A stretch of 64,000 nucleotides of DNA from Sepiola atlantica (lineage: Eukaryota > Mollusca > Cephalopoda > Sepiida > Sepiolidae). The notes under the pieces are model-generated. The model did not search any database. It had not been told where the DNA came from and saw only the letters and a program-made list of their open reading frames with translations. How positions within the stretch are numbered: the first letter of the stretch is position 1; every line of letters starts with the position of its first letter. Where the stretch lies: the NCBI GenBank assembly GCA_963556195.1, contig OY744533.1, positions 48,600,249 to 48,664,248 on the forward strand, given 5' to 3'. Both the position numbers and the translations under genes were made by a program. Shown here piece by piece: positions 1-10,678 of this stretch.

Positions 1-1125
1 AAGAAAGAGAGTAACAAAGAAAGAGAGTAAAACGAAATGAAAAAAGGGTCGTGAGAGTAGAAAAAAGAATGAAAGTAAAAAAAGAAAGAAAAAGAAAGAA
101 ACGGATGAAAAGAAGGAATAGGATCAAAAATAAAATAGGAAAATACTAAAAAGAATGAAAGATTAAAAAAGGGGCGAGAATAGAAAAAGAAAGAAAGGTG
201 GTCAAGAATTGAAAGAAGGTAAAGGAGAAGAAATAGGGACAGAAAGAAAGAAAACGGTAGGTGTGGTAATAGAAAAGAAAGATAGGATAAAGAAAAAAGA
301 AAAGTAATAAAGAAAGGGACGGAGATTAGAAAGAAAGAAAAAAAGAAAGAAAGAAAGAAAGAAGGAAATGGCGAGAGAAAAAATAAACGCTAGAGAATAA
401 AGAAAGAAAAAAGACAGAAAGAAAAGTTAATCAGACGGAAAGAAAAAAGATGAGATCATAACAAAAGAAGGAATTAAGATAAGAGGGGAAAAGAGTAGAA
501 AGAAAAAAAAGTAAAACAGAACCGAGGAAAGAAGGAAAGAGCGAATGTACAAGAAAGAAAGACAGAAAGAATACGGAGAGAAAGAAATAAAGAAACAAAA
601 TGGAAGTAAGAGTAAGAAGAAACAGTGTAGAAAGTAAGAAAGAAAGAAAGAGAAATATTTCTATTTCTTCTGTCTCTCTTTCTTTCTTTCTTTCTTTGAA
701 GAGAATGGTTAAAAGAAAGAAAGAGACACAGAGAATAGAAACAAAGGAAAAAATGGAGACTACAAAGAAAAAGAGAATAAAATAACGAAAGAAAGAAAGA
801 AAGAAATAAAGAAAGAGAAAAGGGCAAAAATAGAAAGAAAGGAAAAAAGAAAGTGCACGGAAGAAATATAGTACAAAGAAAAAGAAAGAAAGTGGCGAAA
901 ATATAAAGAAAGAAAAAGTAAAACTATATACAGAAGAAATAGAATAAATAAAAAAGAAGAAAAAGGCAAAAATAGAAAGAAAGGAAGAAGAAGAAATAGA
1001 GTAAAAGTAAAGAAAAGAAAGAAAGGAAGAAGCGAAAATATAAAAAGAAAAATTGTAGGGAAATAAAAGGTGAAAGAAAAAGAAAAATGAAAGAAATGGT
1101 TACGTAAGAAAAAGGAAGAAACATT
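1..1125. repeat. degenerate (GAAA)n polypurine tract
   Basis: More than 1.1 kb in which the plus strand is almost wholly A and G, built from GAAA, GAAAA and GGAA units with scattered point changes. Open frames on either strand (Lys/Arg/Glu-rich or Phe/Leu/Ser-rich) are only a consequence of this composition. The tract runs off the left edge of the window, so its full length is unknown. It could form triplex DNA, which is inference. Confidence 0.93.
632..697. repeat. purine-to-pyrimidine switch forming an inverted repeat
   Basis: Within the polypurine tract, AAGAAAGAAAGAGA around 637-652 is followed by the complementary TCTCTCTTTCTTTCTTTC around 672-693, with a loop of about 20 nt containing ATATTTC. 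This is the only place in the tract where the strands exchange composition. A microinversion or template-switch event would produce it. Confidence 0.75.
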
Positions 1126-1835
1126 CTCAACTTGTTGGGAATACTTCAGAAAATATAATTTAAAAACTTGCAAATTGCCAAACTTCTCAAGAACTTACTT
1201 TCCAGACACAAAAGGACAGACAACTTGGACATTTTCGAATGTCATTGAAAGCTTTCTAGTGTCGCTCTTTTGCATCACTTCAGGTCGGTGAGATTATTGA
1301 ATTATATTAAACCGACGAAGTAAACCCGGTGTTGACCGGGAGAAATAACTTAAAACGTGACATTTGAGGCTATCTGAAAGTTTAAAAATATTTGATATCT
1401 GATCATAACAGTATTTAAGCCATTGTTAAAATTATGATTCTAAAAATATTTTAAGTCCCACCTAATCAGAAGATTTTTTAAAAATCAACCCTGTTTTTGG
1501 TCCGATAACTTCAGCCATTTTTAACACAGTTTCAACATTGCAGTATATTTTAAATTTTGTTCAAGTATTTTTTAGATTCAGATTCTTTTCAGTTATTAAA
1601 CAGCCCCCCCCCCCCAGTTATTGAATAGACTCATTATTATGACGCCGTGGTGAGCCGGGTATTCTAACTAGTGTTGCGATAGTATAATCTTATTATGCAC
1701 ACCGTAATCGGCACCTCTCGTCGTCATTGTCGTCTCACTAATTCACACGGAAACACAAGGCTTCTTTTCAAATAGAGGTTTATTAGCTTTAGACCAAGTA
1801 ATAAATTATGAATATCAGAGGGAGAAATAGAAATA
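1126..1835. other. AT-rich stretch, no gene recognised
   Basis: I see no open frame, splice-bounded exon or known repeat here. A 12-base C homopolymer lies at 1604-1615. The sequence may be unique intergenic DNA or an old, unrecognisable repeat. Confidence 0.5.
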
Positions 1836-1938
1836 GATAGATAGATAGAGAGAGAGGGAGAGAGAGATAGAAAGAGAGAGAGAGATTTTAAGAGGTGGGT
1901 CACTGTGTTAGTGATCTATCTATCAATCTCTATCTCTC

Positions 1939-1969
<31 letters not shown>

Positions 1970-1990
1970 TGAGAGAGAGAGGGGGAATAG
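1836..1990. repeat. compound (GATA)/(GA)/(TA) low-complexity tract
   Basis: Short runs of GATA, GAGA, CTAT and TATA follow one another with a non-repetitive 40-bp piece in the middle (about 1885-1925). The two GA-rich flanks suggest a microsatellite interrupted by point changes. Confidence 0.85.
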
Positions 1991-2135
1991 AACATTGTAA
2001 GTCAAACAGGAGAGGAGTGTATATTTAAAAGAGTGAGGCTAGAAACACGTGTAGATTCAAGCATTAAATTTAAAAATCAAATATGAAAAATATAAATACA
2101 AATTTTAAAAGAATATGAAATAATAAAAATATTAA

Positions 2136-2142
<7 letters not shown>

Positions 2143-2170
<28 letters not shown>

Positions 2171-2196
2171 GGTAAGGTACACGGTATATGTATATA

Positions 2197-2267
<71 letters not shown>

Positions 2268-2283
2268 GGTAAGGTACACGGTA
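2143..2283. repeat. (AT)n arrays with duplicated 22-bp spacer
   Basis: Two AT dinucleotide arrays are each followed by the same spacer, TATATGGGGTAAGGTACACG, at about 2164-2185 and 2261-2283. The period is therefore a segment of about 97 bp, probably duplicated by unequal exchange or slippage through the AT tract. Tyr/Ile repeat frames on the minus strand here are microsatellite artefacts. Confidence 0.85.
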
Positions 2284-2380
2284 ATTCATGAAAATGAAAT
2301 GCCGTGGTAGACAAAATGTGTGAAAAATGACAAATGGAAAACAGGTTAAAGTGCAGGAGAAAAACAAAAACAAGAGATTT

Positions 2381-2416
2381 TACCGGTTTCGTTCGTGTTG
2401 GCGAACGTCTTCAGAA
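2381..2416 (-). other. CTGAAGA-stem-GAAAC hairpin motif, retroelement-type
   Basis: On the minus strand the order is CTGAAGA, then the stem CGTTCG / CGAACG around a 6-nt loop, then AAACCGG. The CTGANGA...GAAAC order is that of a hammerhead ribozyme core. One base pairs differently from the classical fold, so self-cleavage is doubtful. A related arrangement occurs near 14,440. Such motifs are known in Penelope-like elements and retroposons. The identity is inferred from the motif alone. Confidence 0.35.
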
Positions 2417-2767
2417 AAAGTGAAGATTTGGAAATAATTTTATTGTGAAGGCACACACATGGGAGGAGGAAAGGATGATCCGATTGGACCATATGAGAAC
2501 ACTTTAAGTGACATTGAAATATGACCAGTGGGTGACACCTTCTTCTTTATTTCTTATGTTCCTTTTATATTTTTATTTATTTTCTTTTTCTTTTTCACTT
2601 TCCCACCTACTGAGCTAGTTTAGGGGGCGGTAGGCGGAGGGGGTAAAAGGCGATAAGAGGGAAGAAGACAGAGGAACTAGCCAGGATAAACACAAATAGG
2701 AGTGGGCATAAAATTGATACAATGTGAGAACCCAAAAATTAATCGCAATGTATCAGAGATAGGTCTG

Positions 2768-2768
<1 letters not shown>

Positions 2769-2812
<44 letters not shown>
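2769..2812. repeat. (AT)22 microsatellite
   Basis: Uninterrupted AT dinucleotide run. Confidence 0.97.
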
Positions 2813-2814
<2 letters not shown>

Positions 2815-3073
2815 CTCCAAAAACCACGTGTTATACTTAACGTTTGCTTACCCAATGAAGGCATCTTTCTTAACCCTAATCCGTCAATAATTCTCTACAC
2901 CCGACTGCGGGTTTTAGTAATGTAACACTCGCATGTATATAAATGGTAAACAAGAATAATTGTAAAAAAGAAGCATATTTGATCATAAAGTTCAACATTA
3001 AATAATGAGTTGTCTTAGGTATCTAAATAATACATTTTGTCAATCGTAACATCAGGCAGCAACATCACAATTG

Positions 3074-3221
<148 letters not shown>

Positions 3222-3240
3222 GGAAGGTGCGGATAGTACT

Positions 3241-3803
3241 GGTGTTGCATTACCCGTTCTTTCGGGGTACCCGGTAAGAACCAACAAGAATGACAAAGAA
3301 CAGAACGTATATAGAAAAAACTTTGGTTTTCTTTATTTCACAGACTTGGTTTCCGCTAGAAACTCGCTTATATATACATCCGATTGGAAAGCAATTTGCT
3401 CTGCATTGTCTATCCGAGCATGAACTGAAGCAATTGTTCCACAAGCACTTTAATGAAATACAAGTCAGGGGATCCTTCACAATACCAACGTGCTTATCAG
3501 TCGCATTTTTAGTCAGCGGACATGAAAGCCTAACAGCAAAACGGGCTTGGGTACCATAGCCAATAAAGCTTTGTCGGTGCCATAAACATCGGTAAACTCC
3601 CATTTTTCCGATACTCCGATCACTAAGCGTTCCGGCTCTTCGCGTTTCTGAAACCGCCGTCTTTCAAGTCTCTCTTGCACTGCGGAACCTTCTCTTTTTT
3701 AACAGTTATCAAGTCGCTTTCTTTCTTTCTTTCTCGACGTCCCACCGACAATGGACTCGTCCACGGTTCATTTTTGCCACTCTTCATTATCTTACACTGG
3801 GAC
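3241..3803 (+). repeat. dispersed repeat family A, copy 1 (possible LTR)
   Basis: This segment is homologous over most of its length to 11,471-12,154 in inverted orientation. Shared landmarks in order are TGTTGCATTACCCG, AAGAATGACAAAGAACAGAA with a following TATATA, a CCAATAAAGCTTT polyadenylation-like signal, and AACAGTTATCAAGTCGC followed by (TTTC)n and CGACGTCCCACC. TATA-like and AATAAA-like elements in this order recall a long terminal repeat. I found no matching second copy in direct orientation and no gag-pol, so the class is uncertain. Open frames inside it are not supported as genes. Confidence 0.75.
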
Positions 3804-4003
3804 CTTGAGGAGGCTTATTGTCATCCATATCTCAGATGACCAATGATCGATGCCAGCGAGAAATAAATGATAAGCAGCTATTGTGATAGCGCAAAATCAT
3901 TTGAAATGGCGGAGAGTGTTGGGAATCTGGGTAGACATTTTGTCACTCAGACTCCATGAAACACCACCGGTAACTGTCAGCGAGCAGTCACTGATTACGT
4001 GTG

Positions 4004-4005
<2 letters not shown>

Positions 4006-4101
<96 letters not shown>

Positions 4102-4145
4102 AAGAAGAAGAAGAAGAAGAAGAAGAAGAAGAAGAAGAAGAAGAA
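4006..4145. repeat. compound (AAT)n(AAG)n microsatellite
   Basis: About 22 AAT triplets change abruptly at about 4071-4073 into about 24 AAG triplets with no spacer. The plus-strand poly-Asn/poly-Lys frame here is an artefact. Confidence 0.97.
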
Positions 4146-4378
4146 ATATCCGCGACCCTTAATAAGATGGGCAAAAGAAGAACTAACGTATGTGCCTGGA
4201 CCGGAGAACTAGAAAATTAATGATGATAGACAACGCAATTCAACCGAAAGATGATACTGAAATTTGTATTTCATTATTTTTATTTTCGTAGGATTTTCAG
4301 AGTTCAGTTTGAAACATTACGGTAGTTTTCGGCCGACTTGGTAAAAAATGCTAAACAAAAAATGCAATAACAACACCT

Positions 4379-4405
4379 TCGGGCAACACCGGGTCTGTAC
4401 AGCTA

Positions 4406-4407
<2 letters not shown>
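4379..4407 (+). mobile_element. Helitron-like 3' terminus 1
   Basis: CGGGCAACACCGGG is followed by 9 nt and CTAG, with T next. A GC-rich hairpin followed by CTRR and insertion before T is the signature of Helitron 3' ends. Three more sites in this window share the same layout (9,753; 19,291; 41,148). The 5' end is not identified. This copy abuts an (AT)n array. Confidence 0.5.

Positions 4408-4501
<94 letters not shown>
4407..4501. repeat. (TA)47 microsatellite
   Basis: Long uninterrupted TA run directly downstream of a Helitron-like end. Confidence 0.97.
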
Positions 4502-4504
<3 letters not shown>

Positions 4505-4874
4505 TCAATGTTTATTTGTGTGTTATACAAATCGATATGTTAAAAGAACATTCAAATAAATTTCAATACGAGTTAAATTTTTCCCAGAATCTAAATTTTC
4601 TTCTGATTCCATCTGGGGTCACTAGGAGCAATTATCGTTTAAGTCTAGAAAATAACAGAAATTTATTAAAACATAAAGAAATGAAATTAATTTTTTAAAT
4701 ACATTTCCTTCGTTTCATAAAACAAAAATAAAATTAAACAAAGAATATCTCGGTGAAGAAGGTGTTCAGAAAAGGTTAAAACATTTCAATAATCATTTTT
4801 ATTTGTATTTTAAGATTTAAAATGATTAAATAATAGCGAATTCCTTTCGATTTACAGAAACGCAGCGTCAATAA

Positions 4875-5700
4875 ATAGGACTCAGTACCCTTCTAGTTTC
4901 ATTAAAAAATTGAACCTAAATTTCTAAATTTATGTTTAACGAATCAAGTATTCCCTTTCATTTTCGCATCTGATAAAATGTTTTGTTCATCGCGCCTTAA
5001 AGAATTGCTCTCAATCTCTGATTGATTCGGAAATTCAATTTATCAAAGAGGTTCTCAACGATAATGGTTACACTCTCGATATTGTTAATTCAAATATCGT
5101 AACCAAGATCACCCACTATCATAAGCCTAAACTTTTGACACCTCCAAAATGTCCGACGTACCTCAGATTACTTTGGTTAGGTAATGTAAGCATAAAATTT
5201 GCTAACCAAATTTCTGTAGCTGTACGTCGTTGTTATCAGGCTTCGAACCCTAGAATCGTTTTTTTCTGCTTGACCTTTGTTAAAATCCATTCACAACAAT
5301 GTTCTCCCACCCCAACATATCAGTAATATTATTTATCAATTTAAATGTCGGTACGATGCCGTATATGTGAGAAGAGCAGTGCAAAGGTTTGAATCCAGAA
5401 TAAAACAACACATCCCCCTGCAATATGCCAGGGCCGACTAAATAATTTAAATAATTTAGTCAACACATACAGTTCAGCAATTGCTTACCATCTTATTAAT
5501 AGCGCCGAATGTGCGTCGGCTTACACTATTGACAGGTTTTCTGTCATAAGTGGATCACATTCGCTATTCCATCTTAAAGCGATGGAAACAATATATATGA
5601 AGTCATTAAAACCCTCTCTTTGTAAACAAAAGGAGTGGGTTTTGGACTTAATGTGATCAACTTGTGACCTCCCTAATTTTTTTGCTCCAAACTGTCACTG
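4875..5700 (+). pseudogene. Penelope-like element remnant 1: RT thumb and GIY-YIG endonuclease
   Basis: Translation in shifting frames gives a short N-terminal piece (TQYPSSFIKKLN, about 4,885-4,920). It then jumps to the C-terminal RT region of a Penelope-like protein (EVLNDNGYTLDIV, then PPKCPTYLRLLWLGNVS, about 5,050-5,200). The GIY-YIG domain follows at about 5,325-5,657: IIYQFKCRYDAVYV with RRAVQRFESRIKQH, an in-frame stop and frameshift, then SSAIAYHLINSAECA, DRFSVIS and LKAMETIYMKSLKPSLC. The glutamate in METIYM fits the catalytic Glu of the family. PLEs are reverse-transcribing elements using this single-strand nickase. The copy is internally deleted between the N-terminal part and RT thumb, and contains stops. 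It is followed within 200 bp by a second partial copy. Confidence 0.82.
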
Positions 5701-5763
5701 GTCTTCATTTAACTATTTTAAGTTGTTAATCGTAATGCATGAATTACTTTCCACGTATTTACT

Positions 5764-5783
5764 CAGATGAGTGTGGGCGAAAG
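5764..5783 (+). ncRNA. candidate degenerate hammerhead core in the PLE terminal region
   Basis: CAGATGAGTGTGGGCGAAAG lies between the two PLE remnants, where PLE pseudo-LTRs carry hammerhead ribozymes. It matches the CUGAUGA-short stem II-GAAA core except that U of CUGA is A. That change should abolish catalysis, so this would be a dead ribozyme. The assignment relies on position and a short motif. Confidence 0.4.
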
Positions 5784-5854
5784 CCGGCTTAGTAAATTTA
5801 TGTAATTATTATTTTTCTTTCGTTTTTAACACTCTTTCAATTTCACCCCCTCCA

Positions 5855-6545
5855 AAAAATGTCACAAACGTCTATATTCCTTGCCTTAATAAAATTTTGT
5901 ATCACGAGAAATTTATTTCAATATTTTAGGACTCGGTACCCTTCTAGTTTCATTAAGAAATTGAACCAGTTGGGGAGATTGAGAGCAAATATTTGTTTAA
6001 CTCGATCCAAAACTAAATTTCTAAATTTATGTTTAACTAATAGAGTTTGCCCTTCATATATAAGTTTTCGCATTCCTATTGTTAAGTTAGTTCGTGACCA
6101 CAAAGTTGAGGAGGTATTTTTATAGGATGAAATTTATAAGTTGTCCTCTTCTATTTGCGAAATTTTATTTTTCGTTCGCTATGGACATTTTATAAAAGCA
6201 ACTTATCTTTCTTTGATTACATCCGTTTCTCCCGTTATATCCCTTCACTTGATCAACGTGGCTTTGCTTTACCTAATGCCAACCATCTTTAAAAAAAACT
6301 ACGGTTCCTTATTATGAAGAGATTTGGTCGTTCTACGACTAATATTAAACATATCCTAAATCTTTCAGCATATCAATTGACGGACACTGAGCAATTTGTA
6401 TTGTCCCATGACTTGGAATTCTGTATTCTACCCATATCCATCAAACAAAAGCACATATTTTTGGGAATTTGAGGTGTTATTCTCACAAATTTCGAAATTG
6501 AGGTTTAGACGGATCATGTGAAAGCGATTTGGGTCGGGAGCCGCC
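5855..6545 (+). pseudogene. Penelope-like element remnant 2: N-terminal region
   Basis: The piece FRTRYPSSFIKKLNQLGRL at about 5,926-5,982 repeats the N-terminal segment of remnant 1. After frame changes, KRFGRSTTNIKHILNLS and AYQLTDTEQFVLSHDLEFC (about 6,317-6,424) match the N-terminal part of PLE reverse transcriptases that precedes the RT core. The RT core and GIY-YIG are absent. Remnants 1 and 2 lie head to tail with about 155 bp between them, a typical tandem layout for PLEs whose terminal repeat sits between copies. Both are broken by stops and cannot be active. Confidence 0.72.
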
Positions 6546-6821
6546 TGGATAAATGCACGATTCCGAGTTAAGAATAGATTTTGAAAACAATGGTTGCATT
6601 AGGTAGAACAATTAAGTGACTGATTTATAATAAGTGAATGAAAACCAACATAGGTTGTCTTAATAGGCTGTAGAGGTGGGAGTGTAAGATTAATGTTTAT
6701 GGATAATGTAGGGATTGGCGAAGGGTTAAAGCTGAGTATAATAGTTAGGGGAATGAAGCTAAAAAACTAAAAAGCTAAAGAGCTAAATATAAATACATTA
6801 TACCTTTATTTCCATATCTTT

Positions 6822-6823
<2 letters not shown>

Positions 6824-6891
<68 letters not shown>

Positions 6892-6899
6892 TAGCAATA

Positions 6900-6984
<85 letters not shown>
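6824..6984. repeat. two (AT)n arrays with an 11-bp interruption
   Basis: AT runs at 6824-6889 and 6901-6984 are separated by CACTAGCAATA. Tyr/Ile frames on the minus strand are artefacts. Confidence 0.96.
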
Positions 6985-6989
<5 letters not shown>

Positions 6990-7385
6990 TCAACTCCGAA
7001 AAATACAATTGTGTTAGAATACGAAAATAACAAACTTAGTTTACAGATATCAGTAGCTCTACTTATAAAAACTAAAAAGCCAGCTAGTAATAAAATAAAT
7101 TACGATAACATTGAAAACATATTAAAATGCTTACAAACCCTCTATTAATACTACAACTAATCACACAGTCCCCGCCCAAACCATCACTAAACATTTTTTA
7201 AATGCATGTTTTTTGCTCAATACTCACTCCCTGGAGATGGCTCCGAAAGCAACCGAAAGTATTAAGCTACACAACTAGTACAGCAAATTCATCTGCCAGT
7301 TCCAGCCTGAAACTTGAAAAGTTATCAGGTATCTAGAAGGGAGCAAGAGAAAAATATGCATACACAAGTCATCTGTAATATTTAA

Positions 7386-7387
<2 letters not shown>

Positions 7388-7475
<88 letters not shown>
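7388..7475. repeat. (AT)44 microsatellite
   Basis: Uninterrupted AT dinucleotide run. Confidence 0.97.
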
Positions 7476-7477
<2 letters not shown>

Positions 7478-8150
7478 AAGAAAACATATTTGTTTGATCG
7501 ATAAAGAAAAATAGACCTCACGGCTAAATGCCGGAGGTTGCCTACCATTGCTGTAACATATGTACAGCTAAAACTAGCTTCGTATCAATGTATGTATATC
7601 AGATAATAAACTCGGCGTATAAAATGCCGTTTGCTTTCGCAGCGTGCACATGAATATATGGAGTGTCCACAGCGCTGTCATTTGTACACGTTATCAATGT
7701 TATCTCTCGTATGAAGGGGAAACAAATATCGGACTAAAATGGCCGTTTCACGAGACCATTTTTTCCCGACGGACAACACATACTGGCATAGCAAAAAAAA
7801 AACATCTCTGGTTGTCAGTGAGACAGACTCGAGATGTTGATGACGTCAATATCGAATCCTTCGGGCATGATCTGTTGCATTTCAGATATCGATCGATTCG
7901 ACCCGGTAATGGGCGACTCGTTTCAAGTCTTGTCGGTAGGGCCGTGACAGGAGACATTTATGTCTTCAATCTGCATATGTTTTCCCTTTGTCAAGCGCCC
8001 ATATATTCTTCTTTTTGTCTCATTTCTCTTTCTGTGGCCCTCATCGAATTAACCTTATCCATTAGATAACACCAAGTGAGTTACAACGATAATTGAACGA
8101 AGCGGAGATTATGATAACACTATCGGGACCCGTGGAAATTCCACAATTGT
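7476..8150. other. stretch with one unexplained plus-strand open frame
   Basis: A 141-codon frame runs from an ATG at 7644 to 8069. It has no domain I recognise, no splice context and low-complexity ends. I treat the region as non-coding or an unrecognised repeat. Confidence 0.4.
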
Positions 8151-8156
8151 ATTCTT

Positions 8157-8795
8157 CAGCTGTGGTATATTGCTGCTGTGCATTCTATGGACGTTCAGCT
8201 CGAACGCAGACCCCACAATATTACTGTACCACCTTTGTTCTAACTGAAATATATTTATCTAAGTACTCTGGTAAATGTAGTTTCAGAAAATATTCGGTTA
8301 TGGAGGTTTATCTCTAAAACCTTTGTAGGAGTTTGTGACATATTTCCATTCTATGAACCTCTGACGCGAAAGTAGACCTGCGATATTATTGTACCACCTA
8401 TCTTGTTATGGCGGTTATGGTGGTTCATCTAAAAAATCTTTTCCGCGTTTGTGACATATTTCTATTCTATGAACGTGTGACGGGAACGTAGACCCGCGAT
8501 ATTATTGTACCACCTATCTGGTTATATGCGGTTATCGTGGTTCATCCCAAAAATCTTTTTCCGAGTTTGTGACATATTTCCATTCTATGAACCTCTGACG
8601 CGAACGTAGACCCCCGATATTATTGTACCACCTATCTGGTTGTGGCGGTTATGGTGGTTCATCCCAAAAATCTTTTTCCGAGTTTGTGTCATATTTATAT
8701 TCTATGAATGTCTGGTGCGAATGCAACCACCATAATATTATTGTACCATCTTTGGATAGAACAGATAGGTCCAGAAAGTGCATTTTAATTATAGT
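8157..8795 (-). repeat. tandem array of about 122-bp units, U2-linked family
   Basis: Four to five units each carry TTTGTGACATATTTCCATTC, ATGAACCTCTGACGCGAACG and GATATTATTGTACCACCTAT. A single unit of the same family lies on the opposite strand at 28,190-28,330, placed between two U2-snRNA-like 5' fragments. At 8,757-8,800, read on the minus strand, the end corresponds to the U2-like junction at 28,128-28,200 with the U2 core largely deleted. The array is therefore a locally amplified retroposon tail rather than a classical satellite (inference). Confidence 0.78.
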
Positions 8796-8829
8796 TTCAC
8801 ATTCACCACAATAGCGACACCAGATTAAG

Positions 8830-9750
8830 TTTTAGAAATAACTTTTTGTGCGGTGAATCTTCGACAATCGGGCTATTTACATCTTTAAGAAAAAAGGTGG
8901 AGAGTGATAACGTACGTACGAACATGAAATTACCTTAGCGTATTATTATATCGAGTTAGGAAGATTGCTGTCACTCAGATTCTGTGGAAAGCTACCAATT
9001 GTTATCAACAAAAATCACTGGTATGGAGTGGAGCCGGTCTATTTCTCAAGCTTTGTCATCGATAGCTTTCCTTCTATAGAGTATATAATTAAATATGTGG
9101 GGTTATAAGGATATGGTTTCATTTTGACTATTTTTAGGAAAAAGCGCTTCCGATTTATTTTACCAATTTCTATATCAATCTGATTGATATTTCATTTGGG
9201 AAAAGAGATTTCATATGCACTGTTGTTACTTAAATCAAAACAGTATCGACTTCAAAAGGGTTGCAAAAAATATTCATACATTTCTATCATTATTTTCTTT
9301 TAATAAATATAATATTATAGTTTTATATAAATGTCGTAACATTGACTTCGAACAACAAAAAAGCTCTGATTCTATCCAGCGTTTCGACATCCAGTATTTT
9401 TAAGCATTAATCGATATCAGGAATATACATGTCGGTTTAATCGGAAAGAAATCAGATACTTTTGAATAGATATACATTATGATGTCTTTATGTGACTTAG
9501 ACATTAGTTTGTTTTCATTAATTAGTTATTTTTCTATTTAAAATGCAATGGTTTAAAATTAATTGAAATCTTCTTAAATTCAATCCACCAGAATAAATTT
9601 CGGTCGATTCGTAAATAAGTCAGCAATTTTGATCTTTTCTTATTAGTTGATTGAAAAAATAAATTATTTTGTTACCTTTATACATTTGATAGGAGTGTGC
9701 CAACATTTAAATTTAACTTTCAAAATCCTATTCACAAAAAATATTAAACA
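8830..9750. other. AT-rich stretch, nothing recognised
   Basis: No supported gene or repeat. Short open frames lack domain content. Confidence 0.45.
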
Positions 9751-9752
9751 CT

Positions 9753-9782
9753 CCCATGCAACGCTGGGTATATAACGCTAGT
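9753..9782 (+). mobile_element. Helitron-like 3' terminus 2
   Basis: CCCATGCAACGCTGGG forms a 4-bp stem and is followed by 9 nt and CTAG-T. The layout and the CAACGC loop match the site at 41,148. Confidence 0.5.
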
Positions 9783-10491
9783 AATACATATTAATATTTC
9801 GTTTTGATAAAACTCTATAAAATAATATAATTTGTGAGAGTATAGAGATGAGGTGTGTAGAAATGAATAAGTATATCTGTGTATTCCTTCATCTAGACCT
9901 GAACCCATATTACTATTTTCATTCTTATATATTAATTTATACAATTTTCAATTTTCAAGTTATCAATAGAATGAAATACTGGACATAACTTTCAGCTTTA
10001 AAACGAAACTCATAAACCGTACAAAAGCAACAACATGTTTTTATACATTAACAAATACTCTAATTACAATATTAAGCAAATTAGCAAACCAATATAATAC
10101 AGAATATCCTGCAATTCCAGCAATATTAACATATTTGACCAGCACAAGATAGAATACCAAACAAACCTAAAAATAAAATCGCTGACTTAAGAATAGCCTT
10201 ATATACAAAAAAAACACAGACACAATAGAACACGTAACATCGTTTGGTTCAACCCACCCTACAATAGTGAAGTAAATCAATTTTCAAACTAATAGATAAA
10301 TATTTACTCAAAAACAATACAAAATCATAAATAGGAATAATATTAAAGTCAGTTACTGCTGCAGCAATAACATGTAAGTGATAATAAGAAAACAAAATAA
10401 ATAACTATAAAAAACAACAGCAGCGGAATAAAAACCCAATAACAATAATAATAACAATAATAGCATTCAGAAATTGAGAGTTACATAAAAA

Positions 10492-10678
10492 TATATAAAA
10501 AATGCACGTCATCCCTTTAACCATGAAATTAGATAAATAATTACTACAAATAGATATTTAAGAACAAAAAAGAAAGAAATATAAATAAAAAATATATAAA
10601 AAATGCACGTCATCCCTTTAACCATGAAATTAGATAAATAAGTACTACAAATAGACATTTAAGAACAAAAAAAGAAAA
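10492..10678 (+). repeat. direct duplication of about 98 bp
   Basis: AAAAATGCACGTCATCCCTT and the following 60 bp occur twice in direct orientation (from about 10,499 and 10,596) with only a few differences, which points to a recent tandem duplication. The surrounding 9.8-11.4 kb is AT-rich. Weakly similar segments with TTTAATAAAAATTA occur near 10,990, 11,225 and 11,410, perhaps older copies of another repeat. Confidence 0.8.

Noticed and set aside
474..1173. Phe/Leu/Ser-rich minus frames of up to 137 codons resembling membrane proteins
   Set aside because: They come from the (GAAA)n polypurine tract. Hydrophobicity is due to TTT/TTC/CTT codons only.
3250..3603. 117-codon minus frame and overlapping plus frame in repeat family A
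   Set aside because: Not conserved in the second copy at 11.5-12.2 kb, where the frames are broken or differ.
7644..8069. 141-codon plus frame starting MHMNIWSVHSAV
   Set aside because: No recognisable domain, biased only weakly toward coding, and located among repeats. Chance frames of this length are expected in 64 kb.
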